Positions 5,399-12,249 of a DNA stretch of 15,195 nt are shown one piece after another. Positions within the stretch are counted from its first letter, which is position 1. Each line of letters starts with the position of its first letter. The DNA lies in the NCBI GenBank assembly GCA_945886995.1, contig CAMCZJ010000057.1, positions 1 through 15,195 of the forward strand, given 5' to 3'. The notes under the pieces are model-generated. The model saw only the letters and a program-made list of their open reading frames with translations, had not been told where the DNA came from and made no database searches. Origin of the DNA: Asaia bogorensis (GTDB lineage: Bacteria; Pseudomonadota; Alphaproteobacteria; Acetobacterales; Acetobacteraceae). A program made the translations under genes and the position numbers.

Positions 5399-8256
5399 TA
5401 AAGGGACTCGACCACCGCGTCACAGCGGCGGCAAAGCGTGGGGGGGGAACTGCATTCGCCGACTTCGGGCAATACGCGCCAGCAGCGGTCGCACTTTACA
5501 CCGGGGGCGGGGTGGAAGACCGCGGCGGCATCGGCAACACCATCGGCCACAAAGGCACCTTCAGGCGCGGGCACCGTGGAAAGCGCAAAGCCGGAAGTGA
5601 TGCACAGCTCGGCCCACAAATCAGGTGGCAGCAAACCGGCATCATCAGGCGCCACATGCAATACTGGAGCGGCTTGCAAGGAGGAACCAATCTCCTGCGC
5701 AACACGCGCACGCTCAAGCGCGCCGGTCACCGCACGGCGCAAATCGCGTAAGCGTTCCCATTTCGCAGCCAGCGCCTGATCCTTCCAGCCTTCGGGCACA
5801 AAGGGGAAGTCGAGCAAATGCACGCTGCCTTCCCCATCCGGGAAACGCGCAAGCCAAGCTTCCTCCGCCGTGAACACCAGAACCGGCGCGAACCAGGCAC
5901 AAAGGCAGCGATGCAGGATATCAAGCACCGTCCGCGCAGCACGCCGGCGCGGCGCATCCGCAGCATCGCAGTAAAGACTGTCCTTCCGGATATCGAAGTA
6001 AAACGCGGAGAGATCAGTGGCGCAGAATTGATGGATTTCAGGATAAACCCCAGTCCAATCATGGGTTTCCACCGCCCGCCTGATCTTCGCATCCAATTCA
6101 GTCAAGCGATGCAGCAACCAACGTTCAAGCTCCGGCAATTCGGCGTAAGGCACGGTTTCTTCTTCCGAGAACCCATCCAGATTACCGAGCAGCCAGCGCA
6201 AGGTATTCCGGATGCGCCGATACAATTCCGCCTGCTGCTTCAGGATTTCGGGGCCGATACGCAAATCAAGCGATGTGTCGGAATTCATTACCCAAAGGCG
6301 CAGAATATCCGCGCCATATTGCTTCATCACATCCTGCGGCGCGGTAACATTGCCCATGGATTTGGACATTTTCCGCCCTTGCTCATCCAGCACAAAACCA
6401 TGCGTCAGCACGGCCTTGAAGGGCGCAACACCATTGGTGCCAACCGATTCCAACAGCGATGAATGGAACCAACCGCGATGTTGGTCTGAGCCTTCCAGAT
6501 AAAGATCAGCCGGGAAGGGCAAGCCGCGCGGCGGCAACACAAAGGCATGGGTGGAGCCCGATTCGAACCAGACATCCACAATATCCATGACCTGCTCATA
6601 GGCTTCCGGATCACGGTCCGGGCCGAGGAAGCGCGCCGCCGCACCGGGCTTGTACCAGGCATCCGCGCCCTCAGCACGGAAGGCTTCCATCACGCGTTCG
6701 ATGATGGCCGGATCACGCAGCGGCTCGCCCGACTGCTTGCTCACGAATACCGGGATCGGCACGCCCCAGGCGCGCTGACGGCTGATGCACCAATCGGGCC
6801 GCGCGGCCACCATGGAACCGATGCGGTTCCGCCCCGCCTCCGGCACGAAATGCGTCTTGGCGATGGCATCCAGAGATTTGGCGCGGATCGCATTGGCGTC
6901 ATCCATCGCGATGAACCATTGCGGCGTCGCGCGGAAAATCACGGGCTTCTTGGACCGCCAGCTATGCGGATAGCTATGCGTGAGCTTACCCGTGGCAGCG
7001 AGCGTCCCCGCTGCCTCCATCGCCGCATAAACCGCTGTATGCGCCTTGAAGACATGCAAGCCCTCAAAGCCTGGCGCGTGATGGGTAAAGGTACCGTCGT
7101 CGTTAACGGTTTCCGGGATCGGCAGGTGATGCGCGCGGCCCAGATTGAAGTCATCCTCACCATGGCCAGGCGCGATATGCACAAAACCCGTGCCGGCTTC
7201 GGTGGTGACGAAATCGCCGGGCAGCAATTGGACGGGAAAAGCATACCCACCATTGGCTGGCGCCCAATTCGCCAGCGGATGCGCAAGCCGATTTCCGTGA
7301 AGTTCGTTCCCCTTCAACACTCTTTGGACTGTATGGGCACCAATTCCCGCATCCTTTTCGAATTGCGGGAGCAAGGGCAGGGCAACAAGCAGTCGCTCGC
7401 CAACCTTCAGGTGGGACTTCTCTGTTACACCCTCGACATGCAGAAGCGCGTAATCAATGTCTGGCCCATACGCGACCGCGCGGTTGCCCGGCATGGTCCA
7501 AGGCGTAGTGGTCCAGATCACTACACTTGCACCTAAAAGGGCATGAGCGACTTCGTTTCTATCATGAACTGCGAAAGTGATTGGAAACTTCGCATGCAGC
7601 GTCGGGCTGACATGATCATGATATTCAATTTCCGCTTCGGCCAGCGCGGTTTTCTCAACCGGGCTCCACATCACGGGACGCAGCCCGCGATAGAGCGAGC
7701 CATTCATCAGGAACTTGCCGATCTCCCCCGCAATCGCGGCTTCTGAGGCGAAATCCATCGTCGCGTAACGATCCGCCCAATCGCCGGCGACACCAAGGCG
7801 GATGAATTCCTCCCGCTGTACTTGCAGCCAATGTTCGGCATAGGCGCGGCATTCGGCGCGGAAATCGAGAACCGGCACCGCATCCTTGTCGCGGCCCTTA
7901 TTGCGGTATTCTTCTTCAACCTTCCATTCAATCGGCAGGCCGTGGCAATCCCAGCCGGGGACGTAATTCGCGTCAAACCCCGCCATTTGCGCGGCACGAT
8001 TGATCACATCCTTCAAAATCTTATTGAGCGCATGGCCGATATGAAGATTGCCATTGGCATAGGGCGGGCCGTCATGCAGCACGAAGCTCTCACGTCCCTT
8101 GGACTGCGCGCGCAGCCTCTCCCACAGCTTCAGGCGCTCCCAGCGCGCCAGCGTATCGGGTTCACGCTTCGGCAAATCGCCGCGCATGGGAAAGCCGGTC
8201 TGCGGCAGGAAGACGGTGCCGCGATAATCGCGGGCCTCTTTGGGGCTATCGGTCAT
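5398..8256 (-). CDS. ileS: Isoleucyl-tRNA synthetase
   Basis: Cytoplasmic class I aminoacyl-tRNA synthetase that charges tRNA-Ile and edits mischarged valine; 952 aa, typical for the bacterial enzyme. Visible in order: PYANGNLHIGHALNKILKD with the HIGH motif at 72-75; the CP1 editing domain with WTTTPWTMPGN and GTGFVHIAPGHGEDDF; the WFESGSTHAF and SDQHRGWFHSSLLES blocks of the catalytic core; KMSKS at 629-633; an anticodon-binding helical domain; and a C-terminal zinc finger with Cys922, Cys925, Cys942 and Cys945. Presence of the zinc finger marks the common bacterial type rather than the mupirocin-resistant type. The ATG at 8256 starts MTDSPKEARDYRGTVFLPQT, a usual N-terminus. The gene overlaps lspA by one base and has a 160-base leader region upstream. 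Confidence 0.98.
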   Translation of the reverse strand: MTDSPKEARDYRGTVFLPQTGFPMRGDLPKREPDTLARWERLKLWERLRAQSKGRESFVLHDGPPYANGNLHIGHALNKILKDVINRAAQMAGFDANYVPGWDCHGLPIEWKVEEEYRNKGRDKDAVPVLDFRAECRAYAEHWLQVQREEFIRLGVAGDWADRYATMDFASEAAIAGEIGKFLMNGSLYRGLRPVMWSPVEKTALAEAEIEYHDHVSPTLHAKFPITFAVHDRNEVAHALLGASVVIWTTTPWTMPGNRAVAYGPDIDYALLHVEGVTEKSHLKVGERLLVALPLLPQFEKDAGIGAHTVQRVLKGNELHGNRLAHPLANWAPANGGYAFPVQLLPGDFVTTEAGTGFVHIAPGHGEDDFNLGRAHHLPIPETVNDDGTFTHHAPGFEGLHVFKAHTAVYAAMEAAGTLAATGKLTHSYPHSWRSKKPVIFRATPQWFIAMDDANAIRAKSLDAIAKTHFVPEAGRNRIGSMVAARPDWCISRQRAWGVPIPVFVSKQSGEPLRDPAIIERVMEAFRAEGADAWYKPGAAARFLGPDRDPEAYEQVMDIVDVWFESGSTHAFVLPPRGLPFPADLYLEGSDQHRGWFHSSLLESVGTNGVAPFKAVLTHGFVLDEQGRKMSKSMGNVTAPQDVMKQYGADILRLWVMNSDTSLDLRIGPEILKQQAELYRRIRNTLRWLLGNLDGFSEEETVPYAELPELERWLLHRLTELDAKIRRAVETHDWTGVYPEIHQFCATDLSAFYFDIRKDSLYCDAADAPRRRAARTVLDILHRCLCAWFAPVLVFTAEEAWLARFPDGEGSVHLLDFPFVPEGWKDQALAAKWERLRDLRRAVTGALERARVAQEIGSSLQAAPVLHVAPDDAGLLPPDLWAELCITSGFALSTVPAPEGAFVADGVADAAAVFHPAPGVKCDRCWRVLPEVGECSSPPTLCRRCDAVVESL

Positions 8257-8416
8257 GTTTTCGAGCCTTGCGGGCTAATCTCGGGCCGCTGAGGGAGCGG
8301 CTGGGGTGAAATACGGGCGAAGTTTCCCGGCCTTCAGCGGAAGGCCGGGCGGGTAATTCGCGCCGGTATCATCACAATTTTCATGGGGAGCATATGGGCG
8401 CGGGCCATGCGGGCGG
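8257..8416 (-). promoter_or_regulatory. ribF-ileS intergenic leader with two hairpins
   Basis: This is the longest gap inside the minus-strand housekeeping block. It holds a perfect 9-bp hairpin CCCGGCCTT / AAGGCCGGG (8326-8334 and 8341-8349, 6-base loop) and a 6-bp hairpin GCCGCT / AGCGGC (8285-8290 and 8296-8301). Neither is followed by a T-run on either strand. An ATG-initiated 16-codon frame (8384 down to 8334) ends inside the larger hairpin. The gap suggests that ileS has its own transcription or translation control, but no clear -35/-10 pair could be assigned. Confidence 0.45.
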
Positions 8417-9343
8417 TCAAGCCAGCGCCGCGCGGGCATTCGCCACATCCTGTTCAATCGCGGCCTTCAGCGTTTCCAACCCATCAAACTTCGCATCCGG
8501 GCGCAGGAATTGCACCAGCCGCACCCCGATTTCCTGGCCGTAGATATCGCCGGCGAAATCGAAGATATAGACCTCCAACCGCGTCACCTTATCGCCGCCG
8601 AGCGTTGGCCGCCGCCCGATATTGGCGACCCCCTTGGCCGTCCCGCCCCCCGGCAGCGCCACCGTGACCGCATAAACCCCCCGCGCCGGTTCCAAATGCC
8701 GATCGAGCCAGATATTGGCCGTCGGCCAGCCCAGCACGCGGCCAAGCTTATCCCCATGCACCACCGTGCCGCGAATTTCCCATGGCCGGCCAAGCTTTTC
8801 CGCCGCCCGATCCGGATAGCCATCCTGCAATAGCCGGCGGATGCGGGTGGAGGATATCGCCTCCCCCCCCTGTTCCAACGGCGGCACAATGGAAAGCCCC
8901 ATGCCGCGCGCGGCGGCTTCCCGCGCCAGAAAGCGCACATCGCCGCCGCGCCGATTGCCAAAGGCGAAATCAGGGCCACTCGCCAAATGCTTCGCTCCCA
9001 TCCCCTTATGCAGCACCTGTTCAACGAAGGCTTGCGCCGAAAGGGCAGCGAAATCATCATCAAAGCTGAGCGCATAGACAAAGCGCGCCCCGGCATCGGC
9101 AAGGCAAGCCGCCTTGGCCGGCAGGAGGGTCAGGCGAAAGGGCGGATCATCGGGGCGGAAATGCTCGCGCGGATGCGGCTCAAAGGTCAGCACCGCCAGC
9201 GGCAGATCAGGCCGCGCCGCTTGCGCTGCCTTCAACACCGCGACATGGCCCAGATGCACGCCATCAAAATTACCGAGTGCCACGGTGGCCCCGCGCGCTT
9301 CCTTCGGAATGGCCCGCCAATCGGAAAAGACTTGCACCGCCAT
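8417..9343 (-). CDS. ribF: Bifunctional riboflavin kinase / FAD synthetase
   Basis: Makes FMN from riboflavin and then FAD from FMN in the cytoplasm; 308 aa, the standard length. The N-terminal FMN-adenylyltransferase domain shows GNFDGVHLGH (24-33, HxGH nucleotidyl-transferase motif), LTFEPHPREHF (52-62), PDFAFGNRRGGD (124-135) and ISSTRIR (163-169). The C-terminal flavokinase domain shows GDKLGRVLGWPTAN (197-210, with the PTAN motif), GVYAV and GVANIGRRPT, ending in FDGLETLKAAIEQD, where Glu290 is the expected catalytic base. The start codon shares a base with the stop of the upstream LOG gene (TGATG at 9341-9345), so the two are coupled. ileS follows on the same strand, a conserved alphaproteobacterial neighbour. 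Confidence 0.97.
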   Translation of the reverse strand: MAVQVFSDWRAIPKEARGATVALGNFDGVHLGHVAVLKAAQAARPDLPLAVLTFEPHPREHFRPDDPPFRLTLLPAKAACLADAGARFVYALSFDDDFAALSAQAFVEQVLHKGMGAKHLASGPDFAFGNRRGGDVRFLAREAAARGMGLSIVPPLEQGGEAISSTRIRRLLQDGYPDRAAEKLGRPWEIRGTVVHGDKLGRVLGWPTANIWLDRHLEPARGVYAVTVALPGGGTAKGVANIGRRPTLGGDKVTRLEVYIFDFAGDIYGQEIGVRLVQFLRPDAKFDGLETLKAAIEQDVANARAALA

Positions 9344-9924
9344 CAGGCTTCCCCAGGCTTCAGCCAGCGCGGCACATCGGGCGGTGTGAAGCGCGCAAGC
9401 GCATCAATCGCGGCTGCACCATCCGGCGCCAGCATGGCCGCAGCGCGCATTTCGCCCCGCACAAAACCTTCCGCCACCATGTGATCCAGCGCGCCCATCA
9501 GCTTCTGCCAATAGCCAAGCGTATCCACAAACACGATGCCCTTGCGTTGAATGCCAAGCTGCAGCCACGTCAGCGTTTCCACCGCTTCTTCCAGGCTGCC
9601 ATAGCCGCCGGGTAGCACAATGAAGCCATCGGAAAGCTCGGCCATCAGCGCCTTGCGTTCATGCATGGAAGCCACCACGCGCATATCCTTGAGCTGTTTG
9701 GCACCCGCTTCGCGCGCCACCAGCCCATGGGGGATGATGCCAATCACCTCGGCCCCCGCATCCTGTGCGGCGGCGGAAACCGCGCCCATCAGCCCAACGC
9801 CACCCCCGCCATAAACCAGGCCAAGCCCGCGCGCGGCGAGCTCTCGGCCCAGGGCGGCAGCGGCGGCGGCATATTCAGGGCGGGCACCGGCGGCGGAGCC
9901 GGCAAAAACACAAACGCGGCGCAT
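9343..9924 (-). CDS. LOG-family (TIGR00730 Rossmann-fold) protein
   Basis: A 193-aa member of the LOG family, formerly labelled lysine decarboxylase-like. Characterised members hydrolyse cytokinin riboside 5'-monophosphates or other nucleoside monophosphates to base plus ribose 5-phosphate. It starts MRRVCVFAGSAAG and contains YGGGGVGLMG (38-47), HERKALM (88-94) and PGGYGSLEE (105-113). The family motif is PGGxGTxxE; here Thr is replaced by Ser, a conservative change. An in-frame start further upstream (10071) would add 49 residues with no family resemblance and would overlap the MaoC gene, so the ATG at 9924 is preferred. It begins 4 bases after the MaoC stop and couples to ribF. Substrate unknown. 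Confidence 0.9.
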   Translation of the reverse strand: MRRVCVFAGSAAGARPEYAAAAAALGRELAARGLGLVYGGGGVGLMGAVSAAAQDAGAEVIGIIPHGLVAREAGAKQLKDMRVVASMHERKALMAELSDGFIVLPGGYGSLEEAVETLTWLQLGIQRKGIVFVDTLGYWQKLMGALDHMVAEGFVRGEMRAAAMLAPDGAAAIDALARFTPPDVPRWLKPGEA

Positions 9925-9928
9925 GGGC

Positions 9929-10372
9929 TTACTCCGCAGCTTTGGTGATGGCGGCGCGGGAGGGGACGGAGACAAACGCCTCCCCCTCCAGCACTGGTTC
10001 GCCCTTGACCAGACACACGGTTCTGAGCGTCGCGCGGTGCTTTTCGGGGTGCAAAGCGGCCACTTCGACAATGGCGGTGACGGTTTCCCCGATTTTCACT
10101 GGGGCGCGAAACTTTAGCGTCTGGGACATATAAATCGTGCCCGGCCCGGGGAGTTGCGTGCCCAGCACCTTGGTAATCAAGCCCGCCGCCAGCATGCCAT
10201 GCGCGATGCGTTCCTTGAAAATGGAGGTGGCGGCATATTCCGCATCCAGATGCATGGGGTTGGTATCGCCGGTGACGGCGGCGAACAGCACGATATCGGC
10301 TTCCGTGATGGTTTTGGAAAATTTGGCGGTCAGCCCCACCGTCAGGTCTTCAAAGAAATAGATTTCCGCCAT
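9929..10372 (-). CDS. MaoC-like (R)-specific enoyl-CoA hydratase
   Basis: A single hot-dog-fold hydratase, 147 aa, of the PhaJ/MaoC type that hydrates trans-2-enoyl-CoA to (R)-3-hydroxyacyl-CoA, feeding polyhydroxyalkanoate synthesis or other acyl-CoA routes. The catalytic stretch is visible: FAAVTGDTNPMHLD with Asp36 and His41 in the D-x4-H spacing, followed by RIAHGMLAAGL. The chosen ATG (10372) has AGGGG about 9 bases upstream and gives MAEIYFFEDLTVG, a normal MaoC start. A longer in-frame opening to 10618 would add 82 residues encoded by an AT-rich intergenic stretch and is rejected. It heads the minus-strand block. The exact acyl substrate cannot be told. Confidence 0.9.
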   Translation of the reverse strand: MAEIYFFEDLTVGLTAKFSKTITEADIVLFAAVTGDTNPMHLDAEYAATSIFKERIAHGMLAAGLITKVLGTQLPGPGTIYMSQTLKFRAPVKIGETVTAIVEVAALHPEKHRATLRTVCLVKGEPVLEGEAFVSVPSRAAITKAAE

Positions 10373-10635
10373 GGTTTGAGCCCCTGCTTTGCCGTCGCTG
10401 ATGGTGGATAAAGCATTTCGTGGGGGCGTGAAATCGCCAGCGCAGCGGTTTTGCGCAAAAGAGACAGGGTGCGCGCCTGAGGACGGTTTTGGCCCGTAGA
10501 GGAGAAAAACCTTCCCAGCACCGCGCATCGGGGAAGCCTTTGGCGAGGGTTTCCTTGAGAAAATAAAATCTTTTTTCTTGATTTTTTCCGTGATTTGAGA
10601 GAAAAATTTTTTAAACAAACTCGGATTTTACCGCC
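10373..10635. other. Divergent intergenic region, AT-rich toward the Bug gene
   Basis: This 263-base region separates the MaoC gene (minus) and the Bug receptor gene (plus), so it must hold promoters in both directions. The part next to the Bug gene, 10561-10620, has 12 G/C in 60 bases (20%), in sharp contrast with the surrounding GC-rich DNA, and consists of A- and T-tracts including AAAAATTTTT at 10592-10601. Such tracts bend DNA and act as UP elements or nucleoid-protein sites. A perfect 12-base palindrome TTTTGCGCAAAA lies at 10449-10460. No unambiguous -35/-10 pair was assigned. Confidence 0.5.
10449..10460. promoter_or_regulatory. Perfect palindrome TTTTGCGCAAAA, possible operator
   Basis: A 12-base perfect dyad between divergent genes, about 77 bases upstream of the MaoC start. 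Its symmetry and position suit a dimeric regulator, but no regulator gene is in the window and no known family consensus is clearly matched. It could be chance. Confidence 0.25.
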
Positions 10636-11619
10636 ATGACCCTCCGCCGCGACCTGCTGCTCCGCTCCGCCCTTTTCGCCGCCGCTGGTATGCTCGTCAC
10701 CCAAGCCCGGGCCGATACCGCCTGGAACCCGGACCGCGCGCTGCGCATCGTGGTCCCCGTCGCCCCCGGCGGCAGCCTGGATATCCTCGGCCGCCTGCTG
10801 GCGCGGCATTTGACCGAGGCTTTGGGCCAGAATGTCGTCACGGAAAACAAGCCCGGCGCCGGCAGCAATATCGCCTTTGAATTGGTGGCGCGCGCTGCGC
10901 CGGATGGGCTGACCCTGCTGGTGGGCTCGGACCCACTCACGATCAACCCCGCGCTTTATCCGCGCGTTGGCTTTGACCCTGTGCGAGATTTCAGCCCGGT
11001 GATTGAAGCGGTGCGCGCGCCGCAAGTGCTGGTGGTGCACCCCTCAGCCCCCGTGCGGGATGTGGCGGGCTTTATCGCCTGGGCACGGCAGGCGGATGGC
11101 AAGCTGACGCTGGCTTCCCAGGGGAATGGGTCCATCGGGCATTTGGCCGGGGCGCTATTTGCGCAGGATGCTGGGCTTGCCTTCACCCATGTGCCCTATC
11201 GCGGCGGCGGCCCTGCCGTGATTGACCTGGTCGCGGGGCATATCCAGGCGCTGTTTGTGACCTTGCCGGCGGCGATTGAACATATTCGTGCCGGACGGCT
11301 CCGCGCGCTCGCCGTCACCAGCGCCAAGCGCGTCCCGGCCCTGCAGGAAGTGCCGAGCATCGCCGAATCAGGTTTTGCGGAATTTGAGGTGATTACCTGG
11401 CAGGGCATCCTGGCCCCGGCCGGTACCTCCCCGGCGGCAATCCGGCGCCTTGCTAGCGCCCTGGAACGCATATTGGCCAAGCCCGAGGTCGCGGAACAAC
11501 TCACCGCGCAGGGCTTTGAGGTAACGAGCCAAGGCCCCGCGCAATTCGCGCAATTGATCCAGGCGGAGGCACGGCGCTGGCCCGCCTTGGTCCGCCGCAC
11601 CGGCGCGCAACCCGATTGA
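10636..11619 (+). CDS. Bug-family (tripartite tricarboxylate transporter) periplasmic substrate-binding protein
   Basis: A 327-aa receptor of the TctC/Bug family. A signal peptide with Arg at 4-5 and a hydrophobic core ends A-R-A after residue 26. The mature start W-x-P-D-R-x-L-R-I-V-V-P-V-A-P-G-G is diagnostic, followed by ENKPGAGSNIAFELVARAAPDG, SQGNGSIGHLAGALF, VPYRGGGPAVIDLVAGHIQ and RLRALAVTSAKRVPALQEVP. Bug proteins bind small carboxylates or related metabolites and are hugely amplified in Bordetella and Roseomonas-type bacteria. No TctA or TctB membrane genes are nearby, so it is an orphan receptor that either uses membrane partners encoded elsewhere or senses. There is no good Shine-Dalgarno, but the signal peptide fixes the ATG. 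It is 22 bases from cupin 1 and probably co-transcribed with it. Ligand unknown. Confidence 0.94.
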   Translation: MTLRRDLLLRSALFAAAGMLVTQARADTAWNPDRALRIVVPVAPGGSLDILGRLLARHLTEALGQNVVTENKPGAGSNIAFELVARAAPDGLTLLVGSDPLTINPALYPRVGFDPVRDFSPVIEAVRAPQVLVVHPSAPVRDVAGFIAWARQADGKLTLASQGNGSIGHLAGALFAQDAGLAFTHVPYRGGGPAVIDLVAGHIQALFVTLPAAIEHIRAGRLRALAVTSAKRVPALQEVPSIAESGFAEFEVITWQGILAPAGTSPAAIRRLASALERILAKPEVAEQLTAQGFEVTSQGPAQFAQLIQAEARRWPALVRRTGAQPD

Positions 11620-11641
11620 AACCAGAAAAGGAAAGCCATCC

Positions 11642-12097
11642 ATGCCCGATTCTCTGACCCCGATTGATTGGCGCACGCGCGGCATCAAGCATGTGCGTGC
11701 CAATGCCAAAAGCTCCAGCACGCCGGAGACCCTTGGCATGAACCGCGAAGTTGCCATCAGCGGCGCGCGCAATGGGTCTGTCGCGCTTTGGGCCGGCACC
11801 AATCGGATCGAGCCCAATTCGCGCACCGGCGCGCATCATCACGGTGCGCTTGAAAGCGTGATTTATATCATCAGCGGCACCGCCCATATGCGGTGGGGCG
11901 ATCGGCTGGAATTCATCACCGAAGCGCGCGCGGGCGATTTCTTTCTGGTGCCGCCCTATGTGCCGCATCAGGAAATCAATGCCTCCGCGACCGAGGTGCT
12001 GCATTGCGCCCTGGTGCGTTCCGGCACTGAGGAAGTGGTGGTGAACCTGCCTGACCTGGTGGCGGTTGATGAACCTGAATGGGTACATACGCGCTGA
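11642..12097 (+). CDS. Single-domain cupin protein (cupin 1)
   Basis: A 151-aa cytoplasmic cupin with no signal peptide. Cupin motif 1 is G-A-H-H-H-G-A-L-E (residues 64-72; His65-67 and Glu71 are metal-ligand candidates), followed by VIYIISG. Motif 2 is GDFFLVPPYVPHQEIN (98-113) with His109 as the third His ligand and Asn113 at the usual place. All the residues of a metal-binding cupin are thus present, so an enzymatic role (dioxygenase, isomerase or lyase) is possible. An AGGA about 9 bases before the ATG gives a good ribosome site. It follows the Bug receptor gene by 22 bases. It is clearly different in sequence from cupin 2. Reaction unknown. Confidence 0.88.
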   Translation: MPDSLTPIDWRTRGIKHVRANAKSSSTPETLGMNREVAISGARNGSVALWAGTNRIEPNSRTGAHHHGALESVIYIISGTAHMRWGDRLEFITEARAGDFFLVPPYVPHQEINASATEVLHCALVRSGTEEVVVNLPDLVAVDEPEWVHTR

Positions 12098-12191
12098 TCT
12101 GCGGCACCCCAAAGCGTTTCTTCCCATTCGACCGCAACGCCTATCGCCAGGGCCAAACTTCGCGGTAATAACCTTGTCATAAAGGGGGCAG

Positions 12192-12218
12192 GGCCAGCTA
12201 AGCGCGGCTTGGCTGGCC
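12192..12218 (+). terminator. 12-bp stem-loop between cupin 1 and the RLP gene (terminator or attenuator)
   Basis: Arms 12192-12203 and 12207-12218 pair over 12 bp with one G-U wobble around a 3-base GCG loop. The transcript then continues UUUGG. The stem is strong, but the U-tail is only three bases, so termination would be partial. Placed about 12 bases before the probable ribosome site of the RLP gene, it may end most of the Bug-cupin 1 message or modulate RLP expression. Confidence 0.5.
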
Positions 12219-12230
12219 TTTGGCAGGGTT

Positions 12231-12237
12231 GGAGAGG
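12231..12237 (+). promoter_or_regulatory. Ribosome-binding site that decides the RLP start
   Basis: GGAGAGG lies 12 bases before the ATG at 12250 and 9 bases before an alternative TTG at 12247. It lies downstream of a further in-frame TTG at 12220, which has no upstream Shine-Dalgarno because the stem-loop occupies that place. The start at 12250, giving MGAPRFQIVYRI, is therefore preferred over 12220. Confidence 0.6.
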
Positions 12238-12249
12238 TTTCAGGGTTTG

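Noticed and set aside
6547..7536. 329-aa plus-strand frame opposite ileS
   Set aside because: It is a shadow frame of a fully conserved ileS, with Arg/His-rich composition typical of such artefacts.
9344..9500. FMN riboswitch for ribF
   Set aside because: ribF is directly coupled to the upstream gene with no leader, so there is no room for an aptamer.
9343..10071. Longer 242-aa version of the LOG protein
   Set aside because: The added 49 residues show no family similarity and overlap the MaoC coding region by more than 140 bases.
9929..10618. Longer 229-aa version of the MaoC protein
   Set aside because: The extra 82 residues come from intergenic DNA including an AT-rich tract and give Lys/Phe-rich nonsense; MaoC proteins begin near MAEIYF, which has a good ribosome site.
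12220..12249. TTG start for the RLP ten codons upstream
   Set aside because: No ribosome site is available because the stem-loop lies just before it; GGAGAGG is downstream and serves the ATG at 12250.
12098..12249. SAM-II or other SAM riboswitch upstream of the RLP
   Set aside because: It was considered because of a possible link to SAM salvage; no consensus core could be recognised, only a simple hairpin.
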